From NCBI GenBank assembly GCA_020809705.1, contig CP085835.1, positions 930,001 through 994,000 of the forward strand: DNA of 64,000 nt, read 5' to 3'. The first letter of the stretch is position 1, and each line of letters starts with the position of its first letter. The DNA comes from Calonectria ilicicola (Eukaryota > Ascomycota > Sordariomycetes > Hypocreales > Nectriaceae). Position numbers and translations under genes: made by a program. Positions 45,368 to 57,687 of the stretch are shown here, one piece after another. The notes beneath the pieces are model-generated. The model made no database searches and was not told the DNA's origin. It was given only the letters and a program-made list of their open reading frames with translations.

Positions 45368-47792
45368 TTAATAAGAATTGATGTAGACCTCAATCTTGCC
45401 GGTGTCGGTTTTGCTGGTTTTAATGTAGACAAGGTCTGGCTGAGGCTGGCCCGAACAGTGCGCCATGACCCATCGCCCGTCGTCTTCTGGAGCGAAGCTG
45501 GTGCCAACGTCGCTCAGTCGCTTCTTCCATTTTGACTCCCCCGAAAATCCATGCACTTCGGTCGTTCCTGTACTCGTACTTCTAGTCTTGATGTAGTAGA
45601 GGTCCTCAAATTCGCCATTGGCTTTGTGTGCGAAACACCAAGTTCCGTTTTCCTCCGGGGTAAAGTCGGTAATAGTCTTTTGCGAGACTGACTGGTAATT
45701 CGACGACTTTGTAGCAACATAATACTCTATTGTACCCTCACGCGTCTTTTTGGTCTTGATGTAGACAAGATCCCCTTTGGAGTTCATTGTCCAGGTACCA
45801 TTTTCTTCTTGGCTAAACCAGGTTGCAGTATGCAGGGCAAAGTGCTGGTATCTTGAAGCGGCTGTGGCAACGTGAACCTCGATTCTGGCACTTCCTGTAT
45901 TGCGAGTTTTGATATAAACCAAATCAGCCTTTCCATCTCCTGTCCAGTCTCGCAGGAGCCAAGTTCCATTGTCCTCAACAGAAAATGCTGTCCCAGTGGC
46001 AAGAAAGTGATGCTTGAAACCGGATTCCCTGCTCGCCCCATGAACCTCGATTCTACCAGTGCCAGTCTTCCGAGTCTTGATATAGGCCAAGTCGGGAGAG
46101 CCATTTCCAGTCAGATCGGCAAAAGTCCAAACGCCATCGTCCTCGGCGTGAAATGTGGTGCCATCAGCGAATACCTCATTTTGGTAGGCCACCTCTTTGG
46201 GAAGTTCCTGCACACGGGCTTGCAGTTCCTGGATAGGTTCATAACCTCGGAGGCCTTCGATTACTGATTTGACTATCATTTTGACCCCGAGAAAGACCGC
46301 ATTCTTGTTGCCGGCAATGCTGGCTATCATTTCTTCAGCTTCTACTGGGTGTCGTTTTGCTAGCTTCGTCATTTGAGAATTTGAAGCAAGAATGTTGTTG
46401 ACGTATGCTGCAAAGTCTTGTCGGGTGAGTTCGTCAAGACGAAGCTTAGGTGTTCTTCTAAAGACGTTCTCAAACATTTGTAACGGCCTGCTGGATAAGA
46501 TTGCTTTGCAATTGGGTGTTTCTGTAGTGTCTTTTAAAAGATCAACTAGTTCGTGCATGTCAGCATCATCTAATTCGAATTCATCTAAACCATCGATTAT
46601 GAGAGCAATCTTCATCGGCATGTAATCTCGTGCCAAACGACAAAACGTCTGCTTGAGTTGATCGGGCGCCGGGAATTCTTCCCAACCCATATCGGACTCA
46701 TATTTGCCTGGAAAGAGTATAGGCCCCAACTCTGGGTTTTCTTTGAGTGCGTGATAGAGAACCGCTCTGAAAAGACCTTCTTGTGACTTTTCTAGAGGGA
46801 CCCCTGTTTTAGAGGCGTAAAAAGAGGCAATTAGAACCGGCTTTCCATCCGCCCAGCATTTAAGAGCCGCCGTAGTACGGGGATCCTGGCTCAAAAACTT
46901 CATCAAGGTCGACTTGCCAGAACCGGCCTTACCGCTGATCCAATATAATCCGCTTGTATCAGCCCCCAGCCAGTCGATAAGAGTCGGCCAACGAGCACTC
47001 TCATCGTCGGAGGCTTCGTATATCCATTCAAATGTGTTTTCACAACGAGCATTGATGGTTTCAGAGAAAACATCGATGCCGTCAAAATACAGTCCACTCG
47101 TGATTTTGTTCAAAATCGACTCATGATGAGCATCTTGGGATTGGCTAAGCACCCGCTTCATCTCCTCAAGCTTCGAATCGATGGCAGTAACCAAGTCCTG
47201 TTTGCTGTCCAAGACGACCTCCACAATCGACCGTGTGCGGTCGTCTAATGCTTGCAACGTCGCGGTTTTCGAGAACTCGATCTTGATTTCTTCATGAGTA
47301 AGAATTGAGACGTGATGGCCAAGCTGATCGCGCATCTTCTCCAACCTCATCACAATATCTTCAATTTCCCCATGCTTCCACATCGTCTTTGCCAGGGTCC
47401 GAATGCGCGTGATAAATGGTGCATTTTGTTCCACCGTGAGTTTTTCTAACTCGTGTAATAGCGTGGTGGCAATCTTGGTTGTTTGGCCTGCGAGATCTTG
47501 GACACTCTAGTGGGAAGTGTTCTTAGTCTCCAACCAGGATACTGTATTTCGTGCTACAAAAACTTACCAAAAGCGCCTGGCGATGGGAAGGGCTTGGGTT
47601 AGACTCTTTACAGTCCCATTTACTCACGATATCGCAGTAGGACTTGAGATATTGCGAGAGAACCTTTAGGTCAGCAACGGATTGAATTGTGCCCGAGGTT
47701 TTGATCTCCCCCAAAGTTTCATAGGCAGTTTTAGAGAAGTCAATGACGGCAAAGATATTAACTGCCAGCCCCAAGGCACTGAGCGGATCCAT
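45368..47792 (-). CDS. NACHT NTPase with five C-terminal VCBS/FG-GAP-like repeats
   Basis: Two exons, complement(47568..47792) and complement(45368..47506), give 787 residues. The N-terminus (MDPLSALGLAVNIFAVIDFS) is the helical domain that begins many fungal NLRs. NACHT motifs are Walker A GKAGSGKST (267-275), Walker B ALIIDGLDEF (about 376-385) and sensor AILSSRPLQ. From about 519 to the end there are five repeats of 45-60 residues. Each has F-x2-E-(D/N)-(D/N)-G-x-W and then DL-x-YIKT-x2-T-x2-G-x-IEV. Repeats 1 and 2 keep D-x-TG-(N/D)-G-x2-DL, the calcium-loop signature of VCBS/FG-GAP blades; later ones lose it. This sensor region would fold as a small beta-propeller and may bind a sugar or protein ligand. 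Known fungal NLRs more often end in WD40, ankyrin or TPR repeats. Confidence 0.9.
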
Positions 47793-48615
47793 ATTTCACC
47801 GAGAGCGATCAATAAGCAGATGGTTAACGAGATGCTGCGAAGTTGTTCCTTGCCAGCCTGAAATATCGTGAGCGGATTACGAATGGCATCACGTGATGAG
47901 GGTCGCAGTGAAGGATTTGACGAGCATGGGTGCGGCTAATAAGTATCTCATCTCATCTCTGCTCAGTGACTTTGCTGTGTAGCCTGAGCCTGAAAATTGC
48001 GCCGTGACTTGACCCGGTTTGTTGATTGGTCGTGAAAACTGTTCTTTTGTGGAGCTATTATATTCGATCAGACTAGCGATAAGAAGATTTCTACGAGACT
48101 TCTTCTCAAGTGGGACGTGATCCTGTCAACTCCCTTGTGATGCGAAATCAACTCCCTATCGGGAAAGTTGGCATTAAAGTGGTGTGTTATGAGATGTTTA
48201 TTACTGCCTTGATAAGATATAAATGAAAATCTTTATGCTATTAATCACTTAAGCTTTTATCCATTTATTCTTTTAAAAAAAATATTTTAATCATAAATAA
48301 AAAATTTTATTTAATAAATTTTATTATTTTTTATTTATTTATAAAATTAATTAAATTTCTTGAAGATTTGATCTTGCGCATTTAGAAGCTGCAGGTTCCA
48401 GAATTAATAAACACAACCCTTGCTTAATTTAATCGATAATTCCAGAGCTTTTCATCATTGCTTCTCATATTACTTCAGCATCATCGTTCCGCCGCCGAGC
48501 AGCACCACTCGCGTCTCGTGCATTTGGCGCACCCCTGCTGTAAGTATTACGCTAAGAATATCATAGGAGTCAGACTAGACTTCGATAGTTCAATTGCAAT
48601 TTTGAAAGAATGAAA
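47793..48615. other. Intergenic with extreme AT tract
   Basis: This lies between the starts and ends of two minus-strand genes and holds no gene. It includes an almost GC-free stretch (separate entry). Confidence 0.6.
48271..48360. other. Near-pure A/T tract
   Basis: Only two of 90 bases are G or C. It is made of runs and near-palindromes of aaatttta/taaattt type. It could be a nucleosome-free or scaffold-like element, or decayed repeat DNA. Confidence 0.7.
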
Positions 48616-50498
48616 TCAAACTATGTGGCTTGGATCCTTTTCGTTGCTTCCAGTGCTAATTTCCCGACCAGTGGCTGGAAGTCGCCGCCAGAACCCCAAC
48701 CAATACCGTTTCAGGGCCTGGAAATCCCAAAGGTAGAGCATGTAAGTCAACAAAATGATTGGGATGCAAAAGACAAAAAACCACCAAAACTTTACTGTTT
48801 CCTGCCCCAGAAGATCAACGTTCATCCCGAATAGACTAGAGCTGAAACTAAGAGGAATAAAAAGCGTCGCTAGCAAAGTTAACTTTTTGACTCGCTCAGA
48901 CTGTTCAATAGCTTTGCGCGATTCCTCAATCGTGGCCTTGTTCATTGCCAGAGTTATACCCCACGTGCACATTTTTGCCAAGTCAATGCAACGAGTGTGC
49001 AGCTGTTCAAAATCTTCCAAGAGGCCTTTTGTTGTAAACGCGCCATCGGAACAGCCGCCCCCAATTCTTTTGCCCGTTGAGGTCTCTGAAAACTGCCTGC
49101 GTGCGCTTGTTCCGTGGACGACCGGCACAGAAGCTTTCAGCATGGGGCTTTCTACTTGAACTGCATTCGGTCTCAAATTACTTTGCTCAGACAACTTGCA
49201 GACTGCACGAATACTGTCTTTGAGCTGCTGGGCATGGCGATTGAGAATGTTGGAAAAATATTGAAAGGTTTCCAAGGCGCCAGACGGAACTCCTTCGGCA
49301 ATTGCGTTTATTTGGTTTTGAATCCTGGACTCCATCAGGTTTAAAAATTGAACTTCAGAAAAAGCTGCATGCGCAAACAATGGAGTGCACATGGCAAGCG
49401 GATCTTGAGGCGCACGGCGAGCCAGATCAACAAGCGCAATTAATGAGTCGTACTGCAAAGGGAGAACGGCCGTGCTTTGTTGGACTTCTGCTGAAACATT
49501 CGCAGCTGTGTCTAGACGATTAGATGTAGCTCTAAATGCCATTTTGTGATGATATTGGAGGATGGGTAGCGGAGTGGCCTTAGATTCAATGTGATTTGTC
49601 CATGGTCCTGGAGGAGACTTTTCCAAGGGCCTACCTTGGTCCATCCAGACAATCACTAAATGTGTGCATCAGCAAAAATGTTTTCCCATCGAATCTGCTA
49701 TTGTATCTTACGAGCCCACCCTCCGTCGGTTTTTGTAATGCAAAGTGAGATCCATTGTTCAATGACAGAGAAGTTTGAACAGACAGTGGAGTACTCGCGC
49801 ACTAGAGAATCTCCACAGCGAACCCTAGTGGACCTGAGTTGCTGCATCTTGTATGTTCCAAGCTCCGCAGATTGATCCGACCGTTGGACATGGAGATTTT
49901 GTCCACCAAAGTCATCGCGATGAAGAATAGTGCTAACACAAAGTCGAAATATATTATTTGAAGAAGTGGCTAGGGACGGGAAACTGTATGCATGTCTGTC
50001 AACGCTCGCTGAAAGAAAATCCATGTGTCTTCTAAAGAATTCAGGATCAATGTGGTATTTTCCCCCAATGGCTGACAGCCATGACGGCGATATGAAACCT
50101 CGAATGAAGACTATTTGCCCCAAACCTCCTGCTAGAGCTGAGGTAGCAGCAGAAAAGGTTTCATGTTGCTCTTGGCTATATTGCTGCACATCCCATTTAC
50201 TCTCCGCGCTATTGTATACCACAACTAAATCGTGAGGTTGTTTGTCTGCAGAAGCGAAAATGGCGACGTCATCATCCGGATTGGCCGAGTTAAGAAGGCT
50301 ACGGTCCTGCAGTAACCATTCTGCAATGTCGACATAGTTGTTTCCTGGGAAGACAGACGTGCTCGAGTATCTCCTCGAAAGCGAAATGATTGTTCGGGCG
50401 TAATTTTCGGGTTTCACTTGATCGTTGAGGTTAGCTAGACCAGGAATTGCATAGGGATTGCAGAAGATGTCCTCACCTCCGGACTTTCTGCGCTCCAT
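48616..50498 (-). CDS. CorA-like membrane protein
   Basis: Two exons, complement(49712..50498) and complement(48616..49655), give 608 residues. A long soluble N-terminal part is followed by a helical stretch with many charged residues (TIEESRKAIEQSERVKKL). Two membrane helices close the protein (LTLLATLFIPLSFSSSLF and FWWFFVFCIPIILLTYMLYL). FGMNVDL after the first helix carries the GMN motif of CorA magnesium channels. Filamentous fungi have many such large CorA-like proteins of unknown role, so magnesium transport is not assured. It lies between two NLR-type genes and is divergent from the esterase/NB-ARC/TPR gene. Confidence 0.85.
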
Positions 50499-51499
50499 GG
50501 TTTATCGCGGATTACGAATTCGCTAAGTAGGATGCAGCTTAATTCTCAAGGCGAAAAATGGATATTAACAGGAGTGCCAAAACACAGAGGCTCACGATCC
50601 TACTGGACGAATTCACTCGAAATTGTTGACGTTGACGTCGTAGTTTGATGCAAGAGACACAAAAGGGAGACTGGGAATAATCAAAAGGACGCAAACGCCG
50701 AGACGCGGAGATGGGCGCGAACGGCCAGCCATACGATAGGGGCTATGCAGGAGGCTCGTTGTGAATTGGGGGCCTTTGAGCCCTGCTTCACCAACTGCCT
50801 GGCGCGCGTCCTCGTAGAGAGAGAGGACGAGGGTATTATGAAATGGGGCGGGTGATCCAATGAGTTGAGCGTGTGGCTCAGGATCAGCGCGTATTTGCTG
50901 GGTCTGAGTGGCACGCCAGTGCGGGGCTACCCACAAAACCGGTGACTAGCGACCACAGCTGAGAAGCACATGGCTGCATCTGGATGTAAGTTATTTAGCC
51001 GTTCGAAATAGGGCCAAAGCCTGAAATGATTGGTCCAATCAACGGGAACATTGTTCTTCCGCCCATTTCATTGTCTTCGTGCCAAATGAACACCTCCACT
51101 TTTGATAGCACCAGGCGGATCGTGACGGGGACGAATGGGCCTAACGCTAGGGACGGATCGTCCCTCCCTCCACTATCATTTAAAGTCTGTATCAAGTTTG
51201 TATTATAATTGTTCACATAGTGCCTGTTATGCAGCTCAACTGCAACCGACCTACATAACTTTCGCGGCTGGACTGAAATAGCACCTTTCATAATAATCCG
51301 TCTCGTACTCCGTCTCATAGTGGCCCACGTAAATTGATGTGTTGGTCAGTTGGCCTGCTGAGTCATGAAGCAGCCAAGTCAATAGGCTCCCATGAGTGGC
51401 AACCCCGCACTCATCCCAATCACTGCCTTATTCCTCTACTCAAATTCGAAATTGACGCCTTTGACCCGGGCACGTGTCACCGGGCAAGACGCCGTAACC
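50499..51499. promoter_or_regulatory. Divergent intergenic region, CorA-like and NB-ARC genes
   Basis: About 1 kb separates two divergent start codons. A 107-codon minus-strand frame (50995..51318) begins with ATG but resembles nothing known and is left out. No motif stands out. Confidence 0.45.
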
Positions 51500-54400
51500 A
51501 TGGCCGCTCCGTCAACATCCACAGTCACTGACCATCTTCGAGTACTGAGGGATCCAGTTGATGCTTCCCAGGATGGCGTCGAGTAAGTGAAAATCACCAA
51601 GCTGAGCTCAGCACATCCCTTACCGTAAATTACAGCATTGTTCTCGTTCCCGGCACTGGAACCCTGCCGCCAGAGAACTGGCCGTTTGCTAACCAAGAAT
51701 GGCTTGCCACTCTGCCCAACTCCGGCGGCGGAGCACGTATTCTAGCGTACGAATACACCTCCCCGTTTGGGAGCACAAAGCCTTCGTGGGAGTCTATACT
51801 GATGCTCGGTTACGACCTCCTCCAAAATTTGAGTGATGCGCGGTCAAAATTAGATGCAGATCAAGTAAGAGCAGCAGTTCCAATTCCTTCACTCTCGGAG
51901 ATGTTGACAAACCTCACCTAGGCCACAATCAAACCAATCATCATAGTCTGCCACAGTCTAGGCGGTATCATAGTCAAACAAGCTTTGTGTGTCGCAAACA
52001 AACAATTCCCTCGATACGAATCACTTGTCAATACTATAGCCGGTGTTATCCTTTTGAGCACTCCACACCGCTACGGTGACAAGGCTACAACTTTGATGCG
52101 GTTTCGAGACGTCATGGAAGCAACGACCGGTAGGAACCTAAAAATTCCAAGTGCAAATATTGAACAAGAAGGCGCCATGTTACTTGATCTCTCGGATAGA
52201 TTTGAGGGAATCTCTTTTCGTACCCCTATACTGTCCGTGTATGAATTGAGAGAATCCAAAAACAGTTCAACTCCATTACGTCCAAAATACCAACATGTCG
52301 GTTCCGAATCCTACATTAGAACTATAAACACTAACTTGAGTTCCAGTTGGTAACCCGTGAGGTTTGTTCAACACATGCTCCAATGGAAACAGTAGTCGGT
52401 CTTAATTTGAATCATCATGACACGTGCATCTTTACCAAAAGCGTCGGAGGTGAAGGGTTACCAGAACTTAACAAATTTGTCCACGAGACTTTGCGTGATG
52501 CTGTGCGACTGGTCACACTTCGGGTCGAAGAACGTAGGTTATTATAGCACTAGAGAACAACAGGATGGTACTGATTATCTCAGAGGAATATCAATACGCA
52601 ACAATGAGCGCTTACTCACCCACGATGAGCGAACTGCCATTGGATGGTTAGTTAAATATATCCTTTTTGCCTAGTCATGATACTAACCATGATTAGTTGA
52701 GCAACTAGAGCTTACCGAATGGCCATCGAACAAAGCGACAGAATGGCCATCCAATAGAGCAACGGAAGGGACATCTCTGTCTGGGTTTGAGTTGGTGCAT
52801 CCGATCACGCCAAACGCCCAGGTTCGGAAGACCATTCACTTACCATGCTTCCTTCTTAACACGCATTCTACAAACGAAGACTTCTGTGGCCGCGAAGACA
52901 TCTTGAAGCGACTCGCGACAGAACTCTTGCCTTCTAAAAACTCAGTTACGGCGTCGAGTACTGACTTACGCCATTTTGCGCTTTGTGGATTTGGAGGCAT
53001 CGGGAAAACAGAAATAGCCCGCGAGTTCTCTCGCCGCTATAAGTCTTTCTTTGATGCGGTATTCTGGGTTGCGGCAGATGAGATTGCGAAACTTGACCAG
53101 CATTTCCAGCAAATCTCGTTGGCACTTGGGCTCGAGGATTCGTCCGAGTCCAAGAGTCTGGTTGTCAGTAGAGAAATTGTCAAAGGATGGCTGTCTAACC
53201 CCCGAAAGCATTTATCAGAATCGGATGAATTCATGCAACCCGGCCATGCTAGCTCAGAGGCAACCTGGCTACTGATATTCGACAACGTGGATGACCCAAT
53301 GATTCTGGCAGACTACTGGCCCCAGGGCAGCGGGTCAATCCTTGTCACTAGCCGCGATCCATTGGCTAAAACCATGTTTACAAGAAGACCGTCAGGCCTA
53401 GATCTCGGTCCACTTACACAACAAGACAGTTTATCACTATTTAACCATCTAACCAACGCACATGACGAGCCCGAAGACGATACAGCGCGGAAGATCTCCG
53501 ATGCACTTGGTGGCGTTCCTTTAGCCATCTCCCAAATGGCCGGTATTATCCGTCGACAAGACCTCACTTTTTCAGAGTTCTTCGAATTGTATTCGGATCA
53601 TGAAGAACACGCAAGTCTTTATGAGACAAAGTTTGATACTAATTTGGTCACATATCGCCATTCGATCTCTACCGTTTGGGCGTTTGAAAAGCTAAAGTCT
53701 CAAGCCCGACAGCTTCTGGAGTTAATCTCATTTCTTGATCCAGATTCTATTGGAGAAGACTTGTTGATGGAAGCATTCGCGGAACTTCTTTCCGAGGGTT
53801 CGCAGTTCAGAAAAAGCAGTTACATAGAGGCCAGAACTGATCTCCTACAGTCGTCACTGATTCAAAGAGACAAGCAAAATCAGCAGATATCGGTCCATCG
53901 CATTGTACAGGATGCAATCTTGGTAACAATGGATGTTACAAAGAAACAGGGTCTATTTGATCAAGTAGTAAGGATTCTTTGGGCAGGCTGGCCATCTGCT
54001 ATGCCTGCGCCATCAAAAAAGCCGGAGCTACCCCAGCCCAAATCGACGGGCGGAAGGTTGCATGTTGGGAGATGGCCTGTTTGTGCAGCGATTTACCCTC
54101 ACGTTCTGAGGATACATCAGCTCTGGACAGCGATTTTAGATCCATCCGAAGCTACAAGGTTACACTTTGCAAAATTGCTAAACGAAGCTGCGTGGTCCGT
54201 ATATCATACTCAATTCTCTCAATCGACTTTTGGGCTAAAGTTACTAGGTATCAAAAAGAACGTGGCCGTACGAAAGATTTTGATGGCTTTTTCGAAACAG
54301 CTCTTAGTATTTGCGAGTCTTCAATACATGGAGATCGAGATTCATTGCTTGCAGACATCTACTTTTGCCTAGGGTCTATCGCTATGGATGCAAGTGATTT

Positions 54401-55221
54401 CGAGACAAGTCGCATTCACAAGGAACGTTCGCTAGAGCTTGTTTCAAAAATTTGCAAAGAGCTCGGTACTGTCGATGAGAGGTTATACCTTGCGTACGCA
54501 GAGCGAGGCATCTCACGCACTCAGGATGGACGGTACGAAGAAGGTGAAGCCGACCTCAAAGAGGCACTAAGGATCCGCAAATCTCTCGGCAACTACATCC
54601 CCAGGTCAGGTGAAGCTAATCTGAGCTGGGCCCTTCTTGCCCAAGGCAAGTTTGAAGAGTGCAACACGCTGCTGTTGGATAGCTTAGCTTTGAGAGAAAA
54701 GGCTCTGGGCAAGAATGACAGGGAATCTGTCCGGACTGGATTAATCTTTTCTGTGCTTGGCAACCTCCGTGCTGCTCAAGGCCAATTAGATGAGAGTTTT
54801 GAATACCATGAAAAAGCATGGCATCACATGCGCGCGACAGTAGGCGACAGAGATTTCTACACTGCTAACGCCGCGCATAAGATGGCCGAGCACCTGGTCC
54901 GTTTGGGCCGCAATGAAGAGGCGATGTGAGTGTTACTATCTTGAACAAAACAGTATCTGAGCGTTCCTCTGACTTTTTAGTTCTGTGATCAACGGGGCTC
55001 TGGATACCTGGTCGGTTGACCCGAGTGCGCGCAAGAACGAGATTGCGCGCACTACTTTCCTGAAGGGCAAGCTTTTCGAGGCGACAGACAAGATGCAAAA
55101 AGCCTCCGTTTCTTTTAGAGTTGCTTGCCGCCTGAGGAAGGAGATCACAAAGGAGGATCGAGATTTGAAGAACTTGACGATGGAGGATTTTGACAAGATT
55201 GTTGCCTTCTGGGCTCGTTGA
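51500..55221 (+). CDS. Esterase-like / NB-ARC / TPR protein (fungal NLR)
   Basis: Seven exons (51500..51582, 51636..51864, 51922..52296, 52347..52533, 52697..54194, 54248..54925, 54981..55221) give 1096 residues. The first 270 residues are an alpha/beta-hydrolase domain with IVLVPGTGTLPPENWPF and nucleophile elbow IIIVCHSLGGIIVKQAL (Ser116). NB-ARC motifs are P-loop CGFGGIGKTEIA (near 388-396), Walker B WLLIFDNVDD, GSGSILVTSRD and GLPL-like LGGVPLAISQMAG. From about 820 there are TPR units (LYLAYAERGISRTQDGRYEE, ANLSWALLAQGKFEECNTLL). This layout is known in fungal NLR sets: hydrolase effector, switch, TPR sensor. Intron 4 (52534..52696, 163 nt) is the least certain. Intron 3 has a weak GTCGGT donor. 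Confidence 0.85.
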
Positions 55222-56270
55222 TACCTGAGCACCGTTAACAATTTCTATTTAAGATACAGATTAAAATCAGCGTTGATACTCCGTTTTTGCAATCTATGAT
55301 GGGCCTTGGGTAACTACATTGGTATTGAAAAGAGGGAGGGAGTGGGTAAAGCACTGGTTGGAGCTACTTGTCAGCGAAGGAGCCATATTGCTTATAATCA
55401 AGGGTTCCTTTCTGGAGGGGGAAATGGACGCAGATGAACTTTTCATGCAAATGCGTGACAAGGCCAAAGTACCTTAAACCTAAGAAATCACCAGATAATG
55501 AAATATGTCAAGCAAAAAGCTCAGGCCGTCCGGCAAAAAGACCCTAAAAAGTAAACATGGCACAATTATTTGCACATTCGGAATTATCCAAGCATAGAAG
55601 AGGGCTGTGCATTGCATAAACTCAGAGCATACTCGAACAGCTAAAATCACTAGCTTTGAGGGAATTAGTTTTCTACAGCGCTCTACGACTCTCGCGTGAT
55701 CGCACAATACCTCGCCCTTATCTGCGCAATACACATTGTAGAAAGTAACTCATCTGGTTGGATGACACCCACGCGCGATCAGGTGGATTTTTTTAGCACA
55801 GCCTGCCAATGTAGGATCTCCAGTACGCCGGTACATTTGGCCACAATTACTGATGGGGGGCATCTTTGGCCCCCACCAACAACAGCCAGAACAGCGGTTC
55901 CAAAAGCACACTGTAGTCTAGATGTCTTCAAGTCCTAATGAATTTGAATGCCGCTTAAATATTCCGAAAGTTGTTTCAAACGATATTTATTTCCTCAGTC
56001 GCCAGTTGCAATGAACTGTGCCATCTGCTTGCATAAGCTCCTGAATAACTATTGTATCAAACAAATCACATCGACCCACTCTATTATGCGCGAATATGGA
56101 GAGATATTTCTCTCCATAACCGCCGCTATGACGCACGACCACTTCTAGTCACATTCCCCCTCCCTTTGACTGCAACTCCGAATTTTACGACACGAATCTC
56201 GGCTCATATCTCATTCTCTCGTTAGACGCTTGGTGCCGCAGGTTCGGACCAGGGTGTCCTTTCTGTAACT
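55222..56270. other. Intergenic
   Basis: About 1 kb separates the NB-ARC stop and the HAD start. Only short open frames occur and no repeat or RNA gene was seen. Confidence 0.6.
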
Positions 56271-57212
56271 ATGGGCTCCCTTGAGACAAAGTAAGTGCCC
56301 TCCAATCGACAACGATGTATAGTCTGAGCATGTACGTTATCGGGCGTGACGATGGGCGTAAACCCCCATGGGACGAAGCTAACAAGGACTGCCAACAGTT
56401 TCCCTGCGATCCGCGCCTGTATTTTCGACATGGATGGGCTTCTCATCGACTCGGAAGACAGAATCACTGCGAGCACGAACCAGCTTCTAGAAAAGTATGG
56501 AAGGCCTCCCCTTCCTGGGCCGCTTCGGGCTCAGATGATGGGCGTCCCGAACTCGACAAATGGTGACCCATTTCATAACTGGGCCAAACTACCAATCTCC
56601 CGTGAGGAATTCGCCCGCGAATCGAGAGAGAATATGCGGCTGAATTTTGCGAATTGTGAGCCACTGCCGGGTACCGAGAAGCTTTTATCAAACCTCAGCC
56701 ATGCCCGCAACTCGTCTGGAAAGAGGGTTGGCCTGGCGTTGGCAACTAGCACCAAGAGACAGACCTACGAATTGAAAATGTCAAGGCCGAAAACAAAAGA
56801 GCTCCTCGACTTCTTTCAGCCCGATAGGAGGGTCCTAGGTGATGATTCACGAGTGCGACCAGGTCGGGGAAAGCCAGCACCTGACATGTATTTAATTGCG
56901 TTGCAGTCACTAAACTCGACATTAGCTTCGGGGGAGAAGCTCATCATGCCGAACGAATGTTTGGTCTTCGAGGACAGCGTGATTGGGGTAGAGGCTGGAA
57001 GACGGGCTGGGATGAGAGTTGTCTGGGTGCCGCATCCAGATTTAGCCATCGAGTATGAAACAATGAAGAAAGAGGTACTGGCTGGGAGGACCAACATGGA
57101 TGCAATTACGGATGACTCTCGGGTGGGTGAGATTGATGACGGCTGGGCCGAAAGCATACCAAGTTTAGAACACTTTGATTACGCAAAGTATGGCATAGAT
57201 CTTTCGTCCTAG
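56271..57212 (+). CDS. HAD-superfamily phosphatase (HDHD1/pseudouridine-phosphatase-like)
   Basis: Two exons, 56271..56290 and 56399..57212, give 277 residues. The first exon encodes only MGSLET plus two bases, and the 108-nt intron has GTAAGT..AACAG ends. This start was preferred because NFPAIRACIFDMDGLLIDSE then begins in the usual place. HAD motif I is DMDGLLIDSE, motif II LATSTKR, motif III GKPAPDMYL and motif IV LVFEDSVIGVEAG. The cap domain sits between motifs I and II, as in beta-phosphoglucomutase-like and pseudouridine-5'-phosphatase enzymes. It should dephosphorylate a small sugar or nucleotide in the cytosol; the substrate is open. Confidence 0.9.
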
Positions 57213-57687
57213 ATATATTTAATGAGCTGTTTTCTTCTTTTTTCAATTAGGTAATTACTCAGAAACCACTGCCACGCAGTGAGGCTTGATATGATTACGC
57301 CAGCAACTGAAATCCAGTGGGTGAGCATCATGCGATTCCAGTAGGCAATGCGGCAAGGCTGTGCAGAATGGTTGGCCCATCACTCAATGTCCTCCGCGCT
57401 TTGGGCTTATTTCCGCAAGTTCAACCCTGTGCGGCTGAAATCGGAATTGTTTTGTCACAGCCTGCGGTTGCAGCCTGAAATGTGTTCATTTGTTAACTAT
57501 TGATTGGTAGTGTTATATATCCGGATTCCCACCTCATTTGCCACAGCCGAGTGTTTATTGTACACTTAAAAAGATTTCCACCCGCTCACAATTTACTCAT
57601 TCCATCTCTTGAAAAAAAAAACACATTTCTACTTCTACAACCCTATCACCCAAGATTACTTGAATATCCAAATACTCCGCCGAGAAT
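57213..57687. other. Intergenic
   Basis: This 475-base gap has a CT-rich stretch near 57540-57610 that is probably the leader of the membrane-protein gene. No other feature was seen. Confidence 0.55.

Noticed and set aside
52534..52696. Extra exon within intron 4 of the esterase/NB-ARC/TPR gene
   Set aside because: An open frame runs through part of it, but using it needs a 14-20 nt intron or breaks the phase. The single 163-nt intron keeps frame and has a good ACTAAC..TTAG end.
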